Assembly (NCBI GenBank): GCA_023231165.1
Contig: JALNVY010000176.1
Span: forward strand, 1-5,313
Direction: 5' to 3'
DNA from: Syntrophales bacterium
Lineage (GTDB): Bacteria; Desulfobacterota; Syntrophia; Syntrophales; UBA8958
DNA: 5,313 bases
The number at the start of each line of letters is the position of its first letter. Position 1 is the stretch's first letter. The notes under the pieces were generated by a model. The model searched no databases. It was not told the origin of the DNA and worked only from the letters and a program-made list of their open reading frames with translations. The position numbers and the translations under genes are program-made. Shown in pieces: positions 1 through 5,313 of this stretch.

Positions 1-293
1 AAGGTCTTCCCAAGCTGGCTTTAATCGTGGCCCTGGAACATCACTTAAAATATGATGGCGGCGGCTATCCGCACGTTAAGGGAAAATGGCAAACTAATAT
101 TGTCAGTCAAATAGTCTCTATTGCAGATGTATTTGATGCCCTTCGGACAAAACGCCCCTATCGAGAAGCGATGCCGCCTGGCGAGGTTGAAAGAATACTT
201 CGTCTGGGAAGCGGTGTATCTTTCAACCCTTTTTTGCTTGAGCACTTCCTTGAAGGGATAAAAAACAAAGACCTGCAATCAGAACATGTGTAG
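1..293 (+). CDS. HD-GYP-type phosphohydrolase, C-terminal fragment (5' end outside window)
   Basis: This is the last 96 or so codons of a longer gene. The frame is open from base 3, so a GTG at base 27 is an internal valine codon, not a start. The visible part is the second half of an HD-GYP domain, which in studied members hydrolyses cyclic di-GMP in the cytoplasm. The metal-binding His pair lies in ALEHHLKYDGGGYP (codons at 39-44), followed by the GYP signature at 63-71. Next come SIADVFDALRTKRPYR, whose first Asp is a conserved metal ligand, and the usual closing helix with SFNPFLLEHFL. The HD motif itself would lie upstream and cannot be seen. The EHHLKYDGGGYP and QNIVSQIVSIADVFDALRTKRPYR wording resembles HD phosphohydrolases I associate with Geobacter-like deltaproteobacteria (from memory). 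The gene ends with TAG at 291-293 and converges on the gene ending at 382. Family assignment is firm; substrate and upstream sensor are unknown. Confidence 0.9.
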   Translation, partial: GLPKLALIVALEHHLKYDGGGYPHVKGKWQTNIVSQIVSIADVFDALRTKRPYREAMPPGEVERILRLGSGVSFNPFLLEHFLEGIKNKDLQSEHV

Positions 294-298
294 TTCTG

Positions 299-347
299 CA
301 ATGATAGTCATTGTGTCCTCAATTCGATAAGTAACTGACATTTATCG
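299..347. repeat. two weak inverted repeats between convergent genes
   Basis: The 88-base gap between the two converging genes holds two small hairpins. CAATGA at 299-304 pairs with TCATTG at 308-313 around a 3-base loop. CGATAA at 325-330 pairs with TTATCG at 342-347, extendable inward by one wobble and one Watson-Crick pair. Neither is followed by a T-run on either strand, so they are not classic intrinsic terminators. They might still slow polymerase or protect 3' ends, or they may be chance. Confidence 0.3.
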
Positions 348-381
348 GCGCCGGGAAAGCCATTGTGCAGATTCACCTCTA

Positions 382-3369
382 TCAGCGCAGATACTCGTCA
401 ACATTAACCGCATCAATCTGCTCCGGTCGCAGGAAGCGCTCAGCATAGCGCAGGTACACTCCCGAGCGCAAAAACAGATCGAACAGTTCCGGGTCCACAT
501 GAGCGTTATTCTTCATGATGTCCATAATACGTAGTGCCTCGGACAGGGTTTTACCGCGCTTGTATGGACGATCTACCGCAGTCAGTGCTTCGAAGATATC
601 TGCAATAGCCATCATCCGCGCCGTCCTGCTCATTTCATCACATTGCAAGCGTCTCGGATATCCCCTGCCATCCATTGTCTCATGATGGCCGCCGGCAATT
701 TCCGGCACACGTTTCAAATGTTTCGGAAATGGCAACTGAGAGAGCATGATAATGGTCTGGACGATGTGATCGTTAATTATGTAGCGTTCTTCCCCGGTCA
801 AGGTGCCACGGTCGATAATGAGGTTATAGATCTCACCTCTGTTATGGATGTTTCGCGGTACATTCAGCTTAAAGCCCCAGCGGTTATCAGGGCAGATTTG
901 ATCGTTGGTCTGCCGCGGAATGATGTGTTCGGCTTTATCGGCCAGCAGCAGCTCAATCACCGGTAGCGGTGCGGCGGCGGTGAGCGCCTTACGTGCCTGT
1001 TCCTCTTGCGAGATCCCGATCCGGTCATCAAGGGTTCGCAGCCACGTTCGGGAAGCAATCGCCGCCAATTGGACGATTTTTTCGGGCGCCATGAATTCGC
1101 CGCCTTCATTACAGCGGGCAACAAAATCAAATTCCTCATCCAGTACCCGCCATTGCCGTTCGAGTTCCGGGAGAAGTACTGCAACATCTTCACCATTGGC
1201 AAGCCGCTTCCAGTAATCAATTTCAGCGTCCCGCTTCAGCACCTCAAAACGCATTCTTATTTCGTGTAACCGGTCGTAGATGGTTTCCAGTTTGGTCGCT
1301 TTGTCAACCACATACTCCGGCGTAGTGACTTTACCACAATCATGCAACCAGGCGGCGATGTGCAACTCCTCCCATTCATCATCGCTAAGCTTAAAATCCT
1401 TCAGTGCGCCCTCTTTCGAATCGCAGGCAGCCTGAGCCAGCATCCTGGTCAACTCCGGTACGCGCTGGCAGTGCGCGCCGGTATAGGGCGATTTTGCATC
1501 AATGGCGCTTGCCATCAGCCTAATAAGCGATTCCAACAGGTCACGCTGGGCCTTGAGGAGACGTTGATTGTCGATGGCGATTGCCGAGACGCCGGATAGC
1601 GCCTCAATAAACGACACCAATTCCGGTTTTACGTCTTCATCCCCCGTTGGCGTTGGAGCCGGCGTTGCCGACTTCAACAGGCACAGCAGGCCAATCAGTT
1701 CGCTTTGACGGTTACGCAGGGGTACGGAGACCAGGGTGGCGACGTCATGCCCGAGCCTCGTCAGGAGCGAATCGAGCCAGGCAACCCCGGTTTGGGAACG
1801 GGCAATCCGAATGACACGGGTCTGTCCTGTGCGGGCGGAGGCAATAAGCGGATTATCCTGATCAGCCTGGTCCAGCCGCAGTACCGGTAAATCTGTCGCT
1901 ACCGCTGAGGTGGTCAAAAAATATTGGATAACCGGCGTGAGGGTAATCTCATCATCCTCCAAAAGATAGATGAAACCGCCGTCAGCCGTGGCGGCGCTGC
2001 TGGTTTCATTCAACACACGTTCAAATAATCGGTTAAAGTGACGTTCGGAGGCCAGCGTTGAGCTGATATCGAGAAATTTGCGGATTGCCGAGCGCATTAA
2101 ATAAACCGCCTGGGCAAGGTGGTGAATTTCCCAGATAAACGATTTTACATCCTTGCCGGTTTCGGAAAAACGGAAGGCGCGAATTTGCCGGGCATCCTCG
2201 GCAAGGCGCCGCAAGGGCTTGGAAATCATTCGCGACACCATCCAGGCAATCGGTATCATCAGTAACACGATCAGAATCGTAATCAGAGTCGCATTGTTCC
2301 GGATCGCCACCGCCTCGGCAAGCAGTTCATCCATCGGTGCGGCAATCGCCATCACGCGTTCAACTTTACCAGTTTGAGGAAACTGAATAACCTCCACCTT
2401 CCAGTCACGCCGGCCATCTTTAATAATACTGCTGAAATCGCTCTTGTGCCGACGATATTCCGCCATGACCAGTTCAAGAATCGGCACCCCCATCTCGCCC
2501 ACCTTCGGCAGGCGCAGCTTGCCTTGCCCATTATCCACGACCCGCTGCATCAAATATTCCGGTTGATCGAAAGCAATTACCTGTTCATTACTGTCGAACC
2601 AGACCATGCGTGTCGAGGGCGTTATCTTGCGGGAAAGGAGCAGCTTAGATGCATCTTCCATTGTCGCATCCACGCCCACCACGCTATGGCCGTTCCCACT
2701 GCGGCGCGAAAATGTCATCCCCAGTTCGCGGGTAGTAAAAAAGATATAAGGGTCGGTGCGCACCAGGCGGCCTTCCCGCACCGCCCGCTGATACCAGTCA
2801 CGGTCGCGAGGATCAAATCGATAGTCGGCCCGAGGCGCACGGCTAATTTCGGTGAGTGATGCATCGAAAAAAAGATACAGTCCCCGTATCGGCCGCCCGG
2901 CAGTGCGCTCCACGCTCTGCACCATATAAGCGGCGTTGGCCGGCGCCGTAAATGCCTTCCTCATTGCCTCCGTACGCAAAGGGCGTACCAGGAAAAAACT
3001 GCCGTCATCATAAGCAACATAGATCGACGCTATCGACTTATGCGTCAGCAGTTCCTCGTGAAGATAAGGCAGGCTGAGGAGGCGCTCTTTCAGAGTAGTC
3101 GCACCGGTAATTCGCTGGTAGGCAAATATGGAGGTAAGGTTCTGAATTGGTGCATAGCTCAGTTCGACCGTCATTCGCATCTCCACCTCAATCTGATCGA
3201 ACAGCTTGTCGGCGGAGTCCAGGATCAAGCGGCTATTCTGGGTATGGTTGTACCATCCAAGCGTTGCCCCGGAGATCAAAATCAATAGGGAGAACAGAAA
3301 CCCGATATGCACATGTAAGGGATAACGCGTTCGATATTTAAAGATCTCAGGAAATGGCAAATGCGGCAT
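382..3369 (-). CDS. transmembrane dCache-HAMP-GAF-HD-GYP receptor, probable c-di-GMP phosphodiesterase
   Basis: Predicted inner-membrane signalling enzyme of 995 residues, numbered from the ATG at 3369. Order: TM helix (about 21-39), periplasmic dCache sensor (about 42-350, with DPRDRDWY near 186-193 and GVDATMED near 232), second TM (about 360-378), HAMP (about 378-430, SKPLRRLAEDARQI), GAF (about 440-603), then HD-GYP (about 612-975). Catalytic features are intact: His633 in TGAHCQRV, the HD pair 676-677 in LHDCGKVTTPEYV, His868 in INDHI, the HH pair 895-896, DGRGYP (900-905) and Asp924 in AIADIFEAL. HD-GYP enzymes hydrolyse c-di-GMP to pGpG or GMP, which is the expected activity. About 160 extra residues (roughly 692-853, starting TKLETIYDRLHEIRMRFEVL) separate the HD half from the HH/GYP half. 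A TTG in frame at 3372 is a possible start, but the ATG at 3369 sits at better spacing from GGAGG. The gene follows the 170-codon gene by about 25 bases, suggesting co-transcription. The ligand is unknown. Confidence 0.93.
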   Translation of the reverse strand: MPHLPFPEIFKYRTRYPLHVHIGFLFSLLILISGATLGWYNHTQNSRLILDSADKLFDQIEVEMRMTVELSYAPIQNLTSIFAYQRITGATTLKERLLSLPYLHEELLTHKSIASIYVAYDDGSFFLVRPLRTEAMRKAFTAPANAAYMVQSVERTAGRPIRGLYLFFDASLTEISRAPRADYRFDPRDRDWYQRAVREGRLVRTDPYIFFTTRELGMTFSRRSGNGHSVVGVDATMEDASKLLLSRKITPSTRMVWFDSNEQVIAFDQPEYLMQRVVDNGQGKLRLPKVGEMGVPILELVMAEYRRHKSDFSSIIKDGRRDWKVEVIQFPQTGKVERVMAIAAPMDELLAEAVAIRNNATLITILIVLLMIPIAWMVSRMISKPLRRLAEDARQIRAFRFSETGKDVKSFIWEIHHLAQAVYLMRSAIRKFLDISSTLASERHFNRLFERVLNETSSAATADGGFIYLLEDDEITLTPVIQYFLTTSAVATDLPVLRLDQADQDNPLIASARTGQTRVIRIARSQTGVAWLDSLLTRLGHDVATLVSVPLRNRQSELIGLLCLLKSATPAPTPTGDEDVKPELVSFIEALSGVSAIAIDNQRLLKAQRDLLESLIRLMASAIDAKSPYTGAHCQRVPELTRMLAQAACDSKEGALKDFKLSDDEWEELHIAAWLHDCGKVTTPEYVVDKATKLETIYDRLHEIRMRFEVLKRDAEIDYWKRLANGEDVAVLLPELERQWRVLDEEFDFVARCNEGGEFMAPEKIVQLAAIASRTWLRTLDDRIGISQEEQARKALTAAAPLPVIELLLADKAEHIIPRQTNDQICPDNRWGFKLNVPRNIHNRGEIYNLIIDRGTLTGEERYIINDHIVQTIIMLSQLPFPKHLKRVPEIAGGHHETMDGRGYPRRLQCDEMSRTARMMAIADIFEALTAVDRPYKRGKTLSEALRIMDIMKNNAHVDPELFDLFLRSGVYLRYAERFLRPEQIDAVNVDEYLR

Positions 3370-3374
3370 CAATG

Positions 3375-3380
3375 CCCTCC
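3375..3380 (-). promoter_or_regulatory. ribosome binding site of the dCache/HD-GYP gene
   Basis: On the minus strand the sequence reads GGAGGGCATTGATG. GGAGG lies 6 bases before the ATG at 3369 and only 3 bases before the TTG at 3372. The spacing favours the ATG as the true start. Confidence 0.7.
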
Positions 3381-3394
3381 ATACTTAACTCTAC

Positions 3395-3907
3395 TTAGCT
3401 GCCGGAACGGGCTTTCAGAAAGACACTTGTGATTTCATCGAATGTTTTCCGGATATCATTGACGTTCCCCTCCCCAATCTCTGAGGTTGACCAGATGGTC
3501 TTGGTTTTTTCCGATTCCGATATGGAACCACCGGTCTTGTTTCTTGTTACCTCAATTTCGACGGTGTACTGGTATTTCTGCTTATCCAGCTTTACCGCCT
3601 GGATCGTGGCGTTGAGAACAGGTTTTTCGGGGGTCCTCCGCCACTCTTCCTCCGGAAGGATCTTGATGCCGGATCTTTCAACCTTCGCGGCGAGTTCCTT
3701 AAGAACTTCCTCCCGCCGCAGTCCATCCTTTTCCAGCTCCGGAATCAGTGGTTCAACGACCAACCGCATTCCTTTCAGGCCCCGTATTTCATTACCATAG
3801 ATCAGGTTTGTCACACCGATTTTCACTTGTGTTGTCATGTCGAACTTGACAACAAAGAAAATCATCAGTACAAATAAGATAAGGAAAAGCAGCGACCGGT
3901 TACTCAT
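3395..3907 (-). CDS. membrane-anchored protein of unknown function (170 aa)
   Basis: I cannot name this family. The protein begins with one strong hydrophobic segment (about residues 5-20, LLFLILFVLMIFFVV) with no lipobox cysteine, so it is probably an N-terminal inner-membrane anchor. The remaining 145 or so residues would then be in the periplasm. The soluble part opens with a strand-like stretch (RGLKGMRLVVEPLIPELE, residues 42-59). It continues with GLRREEVLKELAAKVERSGIKILPEEEW (62-89), an amphipathic helix and strand, and later has alternating beta-like segments (TIQAVKLD, YQYTVEIEVTRN, KTIWSTSEIG) and a final helix (DIRKTFDEITSVFLKA). Hypothetical proteins with the pattern 'L.G...V.VE.L.PE.E..GL....L...VE..L...GI..L' recur in many Gram-negatives, as I recall. 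The ATG overlaps the upstream stop in ATGAGTAA, so translation is probably coupled. AAGGGA on the minus strand just upstream (about 3913-3918) is a fair ribosome binding site. The coding call is strong; the function is open. Confidence 0.82.
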   Translation of the reverse strand: MSNRSLLFLILFVLMIFFVVKFDMTTQVKIGVTNLIYGNEIRGLKGMRLVVEPLIPELEKDGLRREEVLKELAAKVERSGIKILPEEEWRRTPEKPVLNATIQAVKLDKQKYQYTVEIEVTRNKTGGSISESEKTKTIWSTSEIGEGNVNDIRKTFDEITSVFLKARSGS

Positions 3908-4238
3908 GGTTTCCCTTCTTTCCCAGCCGATAGGCGTCGATCACGGAAAAGATCCAGCAACAGGATATTACGAGCACGATGACGGAGGAATAAGGGTCGC
4001 CGGATGCGGCGGAGGTCACGGCGAGATTGGAGGCTACGTTCATATCCAAAGCACCGCCGGCCTGGATTTTATCGAGGGCCTCCAAGGCGCGGAACGTCGC
4101 CCTCGTAATCAGAACGCCCAAGCCGGTCAGGACGAGAACCATCGGGAGCAGCCCCCGCAGGTAACGCTTAAGGTACATCTGTCCCACACCGGGGAAAAGC
4201 AGGGCCGATAACAGCGCGGCTTTGCTAGACTTTTTCAT
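3900..4238 (-). CDS. small multi-pass membrane protein, TM2/DUF5683-like style (112 aa)
   Basis: A short membrane protein with a basic start (MKKSSK), a hydrophobic hairpin-like segment containing FPGVGQMYLKRYLRGLL (about 15-31), a TM helix (about 30-46, MVLVLTGLGVLIT), a polar middle (about 47-82) and a last TM (about 84-101, SSVIVLVISCCWIFSVIDAY) ending in the charged RLGKKGNHE. The arrangement 'PG.GQ.Y.....G' followed later by a TM ending in '.IDAYRLG' resembles TM2-domain and related small proteins of unknown role. This is a similarity in pattern, not a confirmed family match. A clear AGGAGG lies 8 bases before the ATG. Its TAA overlaps the start of the 170-codon gene by 8 bases, so the two are probably co-translated and may act together. 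No function can be assigned. Confidence 0.82.
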   Translation of the reverse strand: MKKSSKAALLSALLFPGVGQMYLKRYLRGLLPMVLVLTGLGVLITRATFRALEALDKIQAGGALDMNVASNLAVTSAASGDPYSSVIVLVISCCWIFSVIDAYRLGKKGNHE

Positions 4239-4246
4239 GGCCCAAT

Positions 4247-4252
4247 CCTCCT
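4247..4252 (-). promoter_or_regulatory. ribosome binding site of the 112-codon gene
   Basis: The minus strand reads AGGAGG, then ATTGGGCC, then ATG: a consensus Shine-Dalgarno sequence with 8-base spacing. It fixes the start at 4238 and suggests efficient initiation for the first gene of the coupled pair. Confidence 0.75.
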
Positions 4253-4275
4253 GTTTTTATGTCGTCCATGAGGTT

Positions 4276-4305
4276 ACGCATTCCCGAATGCGTGGGAGAG
4301 AATGC
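4276..4305. repeat. hairpin repeat with two competing folds (REP-like unit 1)
   Basis: ACGCATTC at 4276-4283 is followed by its exact inverse GAATGCGT at 4286-4293. A second GAATGC at 4300-4305 can also pair with GCATTC at 4278-4283, with CC pairing to GG inside. The two folds share one arm and exclude each other. The unit shares a core with the hairpin at 4333-4365 (17 of 25 positions match without gaps, 4280-4304 against 4341-4365, by eye). That points to copies of one small dispersed repeat. It lies in the untranslated gap upstream of the 112-codon gene. Confidence 0.55.
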
Positions 4306-4332
4306 TTACATAGATAAATACCAAGCCACTAT

Positions 4333-4365
4333 CCTTCATGCCTCCCGCTTGTGCGGGAGTGAAGG
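4333..4365. repeat. extended hairpin repeat (REP-like unit 2)
   Basis: CTCCCGC at 4342-4348 pairs perfectly with GCGGGAG at 4353-4359 around a TTGT loop. Beyond a 3-base bulge on one side, CCTTCA at 4333-4338 pairs with TGAAGG at 4360-4365. It lies just past the stop of the prepilin peptidase gene on the minus strand. No T-run follows on either strand, so a simple intrinsic terminator is unlikely. It could stabilise the 3' end of the upstream message, or be one copy of a dispersed palindromic repeat, as the match to unit 1 suggests. Confidence 0.6.
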
Positions 4366-4386
4366 GGTAATGGACTCATTTCGGAT

Positions 4387-5160
4387 CTATCGTTGATGAA
4401 TCATAAATAAAGCACGCATAAAAAGATCCCCCCAGAAGATATAGGCAATGGCGGCCAGGGAAAGGAACGGTCCGAAGGGGATGGCGTATTGCATATCCTT
4501 CCCCCGGAGTACCATGAGCGTAATCCCGACGATTGCGGCCGTCAGAGAACTGATGAGAATAATAAAAACCAGGGACTTCCACCCCAGAAAAGCCCCGAGC
4601 ATGGCCAGGAGTTTAATGTCCCCGCCCCCCATGCCTTCCTGTTTTCGCAGGAAGGCGTACACTGTGGCGATCAGATAAAGAATCCCCCCGCCCGCCAGAA
4701 GCCCCCACAGTGCTTCATAGAAGGGCACCTCCATCACAAACACCGCCGCGAGAAAAAATATGGGGATTCCCGGCAAGGAAATGATGTCGGGAATGATCTG
4801 GTGATCAATATCGATAAAGGTGATGACGAGGAGGCTGGCGACAAATATAAAAGCCGCCAGAAACTTCAAACTTAGGCCGTATTTCCAGAAGAGGAACAGG
4901 GCCAGTGCTCCGGCAAGGCCTTCCACCAGCGGGTACCGCCATGGAATCCGCGTCCGGCAATCCCGGCATTGTCCCCGCAGCAGCAAATAACTCAGAAGAG
5001 GAATGTTGTCATAAAAACGAATGGCATGGCCGCAGGCAGGGCAGAAGGAGCGGGGCGTAACGATGGAGCGTTCTTCCGGAAGGCGCCAGATACAAACATT
5101 TAAAAAACTGCCCACGGCAGCTCCAAAGACAGCGATAAAGACATCCATCCACCAGATCAT
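4387..5160 (-). CDS. pilD: prepilin peptidase (type IV leader peptidase / N-methyltransferase)
   Basis: An inner-membrane aspartic protease that removes the short leader from type IV pilins or type II secretion pseudopilins, and in two-domain members also methylates the new N-terminus. All hallmarks are present in 257 residues, a normal length. An N-terminal TM carries GAAVGSFLNVCIWRLP (13-28). The cytoplasmic loop has a zinc site C40-P-A-C43 and C65-R-D-C68, with NIPLLSYLLLRGQC between. The first catalytic Asp is D117 in FIDIDHQIIPD and the second is D181 in GMGGGDIKLLA. IPFGPFLSLA (227-236) closes the domain, and several further TM helices fill the rest. The full-length N-terminal region and zinc loop imply that both activities are present. 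The ATG at 5160 is preceded on the minus strand by AAGGA at about 9 bases. Pilin or secretion genes are not visible here, so pilD versus gspO cannot be settled. The next gene starts 148 bases downstream across two hairpin repeats. Confidence 0.96.
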   Translation of the reverse strand: MIWWMDVFIAVFGAAVGSFLNVCIWRLPEERSIVTPRSFCPACGHAIRFYDNIPLLSYLLLRGQCRDCRTRIPWRYPLVEGLAGALALFLFWKYGLSLKFLAAFIFVASLLVITFIDIDHQIIPDIISLPGIPIFFLAAVFVMEVPFYEALWGLLAGGGILYLIATVYAFLRKQEGMGGGDIKLLAMLGAFLGWKSLVFIILISSLTAAIVGITLMVLRGKDMQYAIPFGPFLSLAAIAYIFWGDLFMRALFMIHQR

Positions 5161-5216
5161 ATTACCGCTTCCTTAATTTTGCTGGTGTCGCATTTAGATT
5201 GCCTATATCAGGGAAA

Positions 5217-5239
5217 GGGGGCGGTTGAATCCCGCCCCC
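5217..5239 (-). terminator. GC-rich hairpin, probable terminator of the gene at the right edge
   Basis: GGGGGCGG at 5217-5224 pairs perfectly with CCGCCCCC at 5232-5239 around a 7-base loop. On the minus strand it starts 13 bases after a double TAATAA stop and is followed by TTTCCC. The T-run is short, so termination may be leaky or Rho-assisted. If it works, the prepilin peptidase would need its own promoter in the 50 or so bases that follow, where I see no convincing -35/-10 pair. Confidence 0.5.
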
Positions 5240-5255
5240 AAGGAATCACTTCTTA

Positions 5256-5312
5256 TTATTTCGATGATTTGCAGAAAGCTGTTGACGTCGCAATGATCAT
5301 TCCCAGCAACAT
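5256..5312 (-). CDS. 3' end of an unidentified upstream gene (partial)
   Basis: On the minus strand the frame entering from the right edge reads MLLGMIIATSTAFCKSSK and then TAATAA. The double stop followed closely by a strong hairpin suggests a true gene end. The first Met falls almost at the window edge, so whether it is a start or internal cannot be told. The 18 residues are too few for a family call. Another minus-strand frame (YVAGNDHCDVNSFLQIIEII at its start) is also open here but runs through the hairpin, which makes it less likely. Confidence 0.35.
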   Translation of the reverse strand: MLLGMIIATSTAFCKSSK

Positions 5313-5313
5313 A

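Noticed and set aside
27..293. GTG at 27 as the real start of the first gene
   Set aside because: The frame is open to the window edge, and the residues before it (LPKLALI) continue the HD-GYP domain, so the gene starts upstream outside the window.
2374..2859. 161-codon plus-strand open frame
   Set aside because: It lies wholly antisense within the dCache part of the receptor gene, whose protein shows clear domains. The translation has no family pattern, so it is a shadow frame.
3837..4211. 124-codon plus-strand open frame
   Set aside because: It runs antisense across the overlap of the two small membrane genes. Those have good ribosome binding sites and sensible TM segments; this frame does not.
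4333..4365. intrinsic terminator after the prepilin peptidase gene
   Set aside because: The stem is good, but no T-run follows on the minus or plus strand and the stem resembles the neighbouring repeat, so I list it as a repeat.
4376..4582. 68-codon minus-strand frame overlapping the end of pilD
   Set aside because: It is an alternative frame inside the prepilin peptidase gene and its 3' end, with no ribosome binding site seen and no recognisable product.
4489..4875. 128-codon plus-strand open frame
   Set aside because: It is antisense to the prepilin peptidase, whose catalytic motifs fix the coding frame. The translation is polar and low in information.
5161..5216. sigma-70 promoter for the prepilin peptidase gene
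   Set aside because: AT-rich bits such as GATATAG and CTAAAT occur on the minus strand, but no -35/-10 pair with proper spacing is convincing.

Overview
The window looks like ordinary chromosomal DNA from a Gram-negative bacterium of intermediate GC content. A Desulfobacterota (deltaproteobacterial) host is my best guess. It rests on the wording of the truncated HD-GYP protein at the left edge and on the style of the small membrane genes, and no rRNA or other marker confirms it. I see no phage, transposase, tRNA, CRISPR array or plasmid gene. Coding density is high, and no gene-free stretch exceeds 300 bases.

Layout, left to right. (1) Bases 1-293, plus strand: the C-terminal end of an HD-GYP-type phosphohydrolase whose N-terminus lies outside the window. 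(2) Bases 294-381: a short gap between converging genes with two weak inverted repeats. (3) Bases 382-3369, minus strand: a 995-residue membrane receptor with the order TM, dCache sensor, TM, HAMP, GAF, HD-GYP. A block of about 160 residues is inserted between the HD motif and the HH/GYP half of the catalytic domain. (4) Bases 3395-3907 and 3900-4238, minus strand: two small membrane-linked proteins of unknown function. They overlap by the 8-base string ATGAGTAA. (5) Bases 4239-4386: a 148-base non-coding gap holding two related hairpin repeats of REP type. (6) Bases 4387-5160, minus strand: a complete prepilin peptidase (PilD/GspO family) with both zinc CxxC pairs and both catalytic aspartates. 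(7) Bases 5161-5313: a leader, a GC-rich hairpin that probably ends the preceding gene, and the last few codons of that gene running off the right edge.

How the genes may work together. All minus-strand genes point the same way. The three genes from 4238 down to 382 are packed tightly (8-base overlap, then a gap of about 25 bases), so they probably form one transcription unit. The prepilin peptidase lies upstream across the repeat-bearing gap and may or may not be co-transcribed. The peptidase serves type IV pili or type II secretion. The large receptor is predicted to break down cyclic di-GMP in response to an external ligand. A link between c-di-GMP and pili or secretion is therefore plausible but not shown. 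I found no clearly new biological system. The most interesting items are the HD-GYP insertion, the tail-to-tail pair of HD-GYP genes, the unassigned two-gene membrane module and the paired hairpin repeats.
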